Positions 5,154-7,137 of a stretch of DNA of 7,137 bases are shown here, one piece after another. The notes under the pieces are model-generated. The model worked only from the letters and a program-made list of their open reading frames with translations, made no database searches and had not been told where the DNA came from. This stretch comes from an uncultured Rhodospirillales bacterium (lineage in GTDB: Bacteria; Pseudomonadota; Alphaproteobacteria; Acetobacterales; Acetobacteraceae), in assembly GCA_903928045.1 (NCBI GenBank), contig CAIYPH010000157.1, positions 1 to 7,137 of the forward strand, given 5' to 3'. Made by a program: the position numbers and the translations under genes. How positions within the stretch are numbered: position 1 is the first letter of the stretch; the number at the start of each line of letters is the position of its first letter.

Positions 5154-6272
5154 ATGCAGCTTCAGAATTTCTCCGGCCTGGTCGGCGCCGCGGCGGCGGC
5201 CGTGCAGGGCAGCGCGCGCAATCTGGTGGATCTCACCGCCGGTTCCACGCTCCGCGCCATCCTCGAGGCCAGCGCCTCCATCGGCCTGTGGGTGCAGTGG
5301 CTGATCGTGCAGGTGCTGCAAACCACGAGGGCGGCGACCAGCGCGGGCGGCGATCTCGATAGCTGGGTGGGCGATTTCGGCGTCACCCGCCTGCCCGCGA
5401 TGGCGGCGTCAGGCATCGTGACATTCAGCCGCTACAGCACCACCGGCAGCGCCCTCATCGCGCCCGGCACCGCGCTGCGCAGCACCGACGGCACGCTGCT
5501 CTTCACCGTCACCGCCGACCCCACCCGCGCCGCCTGGAGCGCCACGCAGAACGCCTACGTGATGGCCGCCGGGGTGGCGAGCCTCGACGTGCCGGCCACC
5601 GCGCTGGCGCCTGGCGCCGGCGGCAACGTGCAGGCCTCCGCCATCACGCTGATCGCCGCCCCCCTCGCCGGCGTCGACACCGTGACCAACGCCGCCGCCT
5701 TCCAAGGCGGCATAGACGCTGAGAGCGACGCGGCCCTGCGCGCCCGCTTCTCCCTCTTCCTCGACAGCCGCACGCGCGCCACCCCGGCGGCCATCGCCTA
5801 CGCCGTCGGCGGCGTGCAGCAGGGGCTCAGCCACGCCTTGCTGGAGAACCAGACCAGCACCGGCGCGCCCATGATCGGCAGCTTCACCGTGGTGGTCGAT
5901 GACGGCACCGGCAGCCCCTCCGCCAGCCTGTTGGCGAGCGTCAGCGCCGCCATCGAGGCGGTGCGCCCGATCGGCGCCATCTACGCCGTGCAGGCACCCG
6001 GCGTAGTGCCGGTCACTGTTAGTATTTCCATCGATACCGACCCCGCCGCCAACCCCGGCACGGTGCGGGACGCGGTGGCGGCCGCCATCACCGGCTACGT
6101 CGACACGCTCGGCCTCGGCGCCGCGGTGCTGTGGTCGAAGCTCTTCCAGGTCGCCTACGCCGCCTCCCCCGCGGTCACCCGCGTCGGAGCCGCCACCCTC
6201 AACGGCGCCGCCGCCGACCTCGCGATCCCCACCGCCTCCGTCGCCAAAACCAGCAGCGTCACGGTGAGCTAA
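5154..6272 (+). CDS. Baseplate assembly protein J (gpJ/gp47-like)
   Basis: 372 residues from ATG 5154; the Shine-Dalgarno is weak, so it may rely on coupling to the gene just upstream. Motifs typical of baseplate J proteins appear in order: an N-terminal helical part (AILEASASIGLWVQWLIVQV, 35-54), 'GGDLDSWVGDFGVTRLPA' (65-82), the strand ASGIVTFSR (85-93), IAPGTALRSTDGTLLFTVT (102-120), a 'PGAGGNVQASAITLI' strand (153-167), and the diagnostic GGIDAESDAALRARF (185-199). A C-terminal alpha/beta region (VVVDDGTGSPS onward) follows. J pairs with I to form the wedge that surrounds the hub (T4 gp6-like). Length is slightly above P2 gpJ. The stop TAA abuts the next ATG with no spacer. Confidence 0.9.
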   Translation: MQLQNFSGLVGAAAAAVQGSARNLVDLTAGSTLRAILEASASIGLWVQWLIVQVLQTTRAATSAGGDLDSWVGDFGVTRLPAMAASGIVTFSRYSTTGSALIAPGTALRSTDGTLLFTVTADPTRAAWSATQNAYVMAAGVASLDVPATALAPGAGGNVQASAITLIAAPLAGVDTVTNAAAFQGGIDAESDAALRARFSLFLDSRTRATPAAIAYAVGGVQQGLSHALLENQTSTGAPMIGSFTVVVDDGTGSPSASLLASVSAAIEAVRPIGAIYAVQAPGVVPVTVSISIDTDPAANPGTVRDAVAAAITGYVDTLGLGAAVLWSKLFQVAYAASPAVTRVGAATLNGAAADLAIPTASVAKTSSVTVS

Positions 6273-6926
6273 ATGACCGGAGATCAACCCGACATGCTCG
6301 CGCGGCTCAAAGCCGCGCTGCCCGCGCGCTGGTTCGCTGACCTCACGCCGGTGCTCGATGGCGTGCTGGCCGGCCCCGCCGCCATCTGGGCAACCCTCTA
6401 CGCCCAGCTCCAATCCGCCATCGCGCAAACCCGCATCGCCACCGCCACCGGCGCCTTTCTCGACCTCCTCAGCACCGATTATTTCGGCCCCCGCCTGCCC
6501 CGCCGCCTCGCCGAATCCGACGCTGCCTTCCGCCCCCGCGTGCTGAAGGAAATGCAGCGCGAACGGGCCACCCGCACCGGCCTCATCGCCGCCCTCACCG
6601 ACCTCACCGGCCGCGCGCCGAGCGTCTTCGAGCCCAGCCGCCCCGCCGATACCGGCGGCTGGAACGCGCAAAACGGCTACGGCCTCGCCGGCCGCTACGG
6701 CAGCCTCATGCTGCCCCGCCAGGTCTTCGTCATCGCCCACCGCCCGCTCGGCACCGGCATCGCCCAGCTCCCGGGCTGGGGCGCGTCACAGGGCGGCTGG
6801 AACAGCCAAACCGGCTACGGCGACGCCACCCTCATCGCCGGCCAGGTCTCCGACACCGAGATCATGGCCACGACAGCCGACACCATGCCGGCAGCCAGCA
6901 TCGCCTGGATCGCCATCTCGAACTGA
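6273..6926 (+). CDS. Tail protein I-like (gpI/gp48, YmfQ-type) baseplate protein
   Basis: 217 residues from ATG 6273, immediately after the gpJ-like stop. Residues 7-50 (MLARLKAALPARWFADLTPV then helical) and 'FLDLLSTDYFGPRLPRRLAE' (62-81), 'AFRPRVLKEM' (85-94) and 'RTGLIAALTDLTGRAPSVFE' (101-120) follow the helical plan of proteins that come after J in contractile tails: P2 gpI, Mu gp48 and the DUF2313 group. These link wedge and fibre. Residues 128-137 (GGWNAQNGYG) and 174-183 (GGWNSQTGYG) are a duplicated aromatic motif within a Gly/aromatic-rich C-terminal half. Position after J and general shape are the main evidence; the exact family is less certain. No fibre gene follows before the window ends. 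Confidence 0.75.
   Translation: MTGDQPDMLARLKAALPARWFADLTPVLDGVLAGPAAIWATLYAQLQSAIAQTRIATATGAFLDLLSTDYFGPRLPRRLAESDAAFRPRVLKEMQRERATRTGLIAALTDLTGRAPSVFEPSRPADTGGWNAQNGYGLAGRYGSLMLPRQVFVIAHRPLGTGIAQLPGWGASQGGWNSQTGYGDATLIAGQVSDTEIMATTADTMPAASIAWIAISN
6654..6821 (+). repeat. Duplicated GGWNxQxGYG coding motif
   Basis: Two in-frame 30-base copies, at 6654-6683 and 6792-6821, encode GGWNAQNGYG and GGWNSQTGYG. They differ at two of ten residues and are 138 bases apart. They may mark a tandem structural unit of the I-like protein. Confidence 0.75.
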
Positions 6927-6965
6927 TCCCCACACCCGGCGCTCGGGCGCGGTGGTGAAGGAAGG

Positions 6966-7009
6966 CCAGGGGCGCTGCCCCTGGACCCCGCTGGGGGATG
7001 ATCCCCCAG
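6966..7009 (+). repeat. Paired GC-rich hairpins, dispersed-repeat style
   Basis: CCAGGGGC (6966-6973) pairs with GCCCCTGG (6977-6984) around a 3-base loop. CTGGGGGAT (6991-6999) pairs with ATCCCCCAG (7001-7009) around one base. Both stems are perfect. GCCCCTGGACC (6977-6987) recurs inverted as GGTCCAGGGGC at 7118-7128. I recall such pairs as common intergenic repeats in Acetobacteraceae genomes. They could act as a transcription stop after the tail operon, although no U-run follows. Confidence 0.8.
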
Positions 7010-7028
7010 ACCCGCATTCGTTTAAGCG

Positions 7029-7100
7029 GCTGCTGAAATGGAGAGGGGGCCAACTCGGTGGATGCAACCACGGAGCAGGCCCCCTCTCCCTTTCAGCAGC
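7029..7100 (+). repeat. Long imperfect inverted repeat after the tail operon
   Basis: The 23-base arm 7029-7051 (GCTGCTGAAATGG start) pairs with 7078-7100 with a single mismatch (A7038 or its neighbour opposite C7090). Within the 26-base loop, CTC and GTGG can pair with CCAC and GAG around ATGCAA, extending the stem. The element is non-coding, and its GC-rich sequence is unlike the T/A hairpins earlier in the window. It could be a small mobile hairpin element, a transcription stop or an operator; the sequence does not decide. Confidence 0.8.
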
Positions 7101-7137
7101 ACCCCTTCAAGGCATGAGGTCCAGGGGCTCAGATCGG

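Noticed and set aside
5409..6740. Long minus-strand open frame (443 codons) opposite the gpJ- and gpI-like genes
   Set aside because: It is Gly/Ala/Asp low-complexity antisense to two strongly supported baseplate genes, with no ribosome binding site or domain.
1..7137. CRISPR arrays, tRNA or rRNA genes
   Set aside because: No regularly spaced direct repeats and no cloverleaf with a tRNA-like anticodon or TTC arm were seen; the repeat elements at 2775 and 4625 resemble a cloverleaf only in having three stems.

Overview
The window is a GC-rich stretch of bacterial DNA filled almost wall to wall by the tail genes of a contractile-tailed (myovirus-type) prophage or phage-tail-like particle. All genes lie on the + strand. 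Codon use, the many long antisense shadow frames and two kinds of dispersed intergenic repeat (T/A-rich 'GGTTCTTTTTTTCAAAAAAGAACC-like' hairpins and the CCAGGGGC-gct-GCCCCTGG / CTGGGGGAT-g-ATCCCCCAG pair) suggest an alphaproteobacterium, most likely of the Acetobacteraceae. That placement rests on recall of repeat style and was not searched.

Layout: a 21-codon tail end of an upstream gene, probably the sheath (1-66); a repeat-bearing gap (67-178); tail tube (179-607); tail-assembly chaperone with a -1 programmed frameshift giving a short (604-939) and a long (604-1094) product; a small 81-aa protein with an EFGT motif (1106-1351); a Pro/Ala-rich 251-aa protein in the tape-measure position (1348-2103); a gpU/XkdP-N-like protein (2106-2768); a three-hairpin repeat element (2775-2898); a small LysM/gpX-like protein (2922-3107); a gpD-like hub protein (3104-4111); the gpV-like spike (4114-4617); a second copy of the three-hairpin element (4625-4743); gpW/gp25-like wedge (4776-5147); gpJ-like baseplate protein (5154-6272); a gpI/gp48-like tail protein (6273-6926); and a terminal non-coding stretch packed with inverted repeats (6927-7137). 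No stretch over 300 bases lacks a gene.

The order (sheath, tube, chaperone, tape-measure slot, N/U, P/D, spike, W, J, I) matches the Mu-type contractile tail module. Sheath and tube form the contractile barrel, the chaperone pair guides tube assembly around the tape measure, U/LysM/D/V make the hub and puncturing spike, and W/J/I make the baseplate wedges. Many junctions overlap by 4 bases (TTGA, ATGA), which implies tight translational coupling.

The points most worth attention are (1) a well-formed -1 frameshift signal: slippery A AAA AAC, a 7-nt spacer and a perfect 8-bp stem; (2) no long tape-measure gene: a 251-aa Pro-rich protein takes its place, which would mean a very short tail or a tail-like particle; (3) two copies of a cloverleaf-like repeat, plus a half copy, each sitting just upstream of a ribosome binding site and dividing the operon into three blocks. 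With every tail gene still open, (2) and (3) would fit a domesticated tail particle. No capsid, packaging, lysis, integrase or fibre gene is visible here, so the nature of the whole element cannot be decided from this window.
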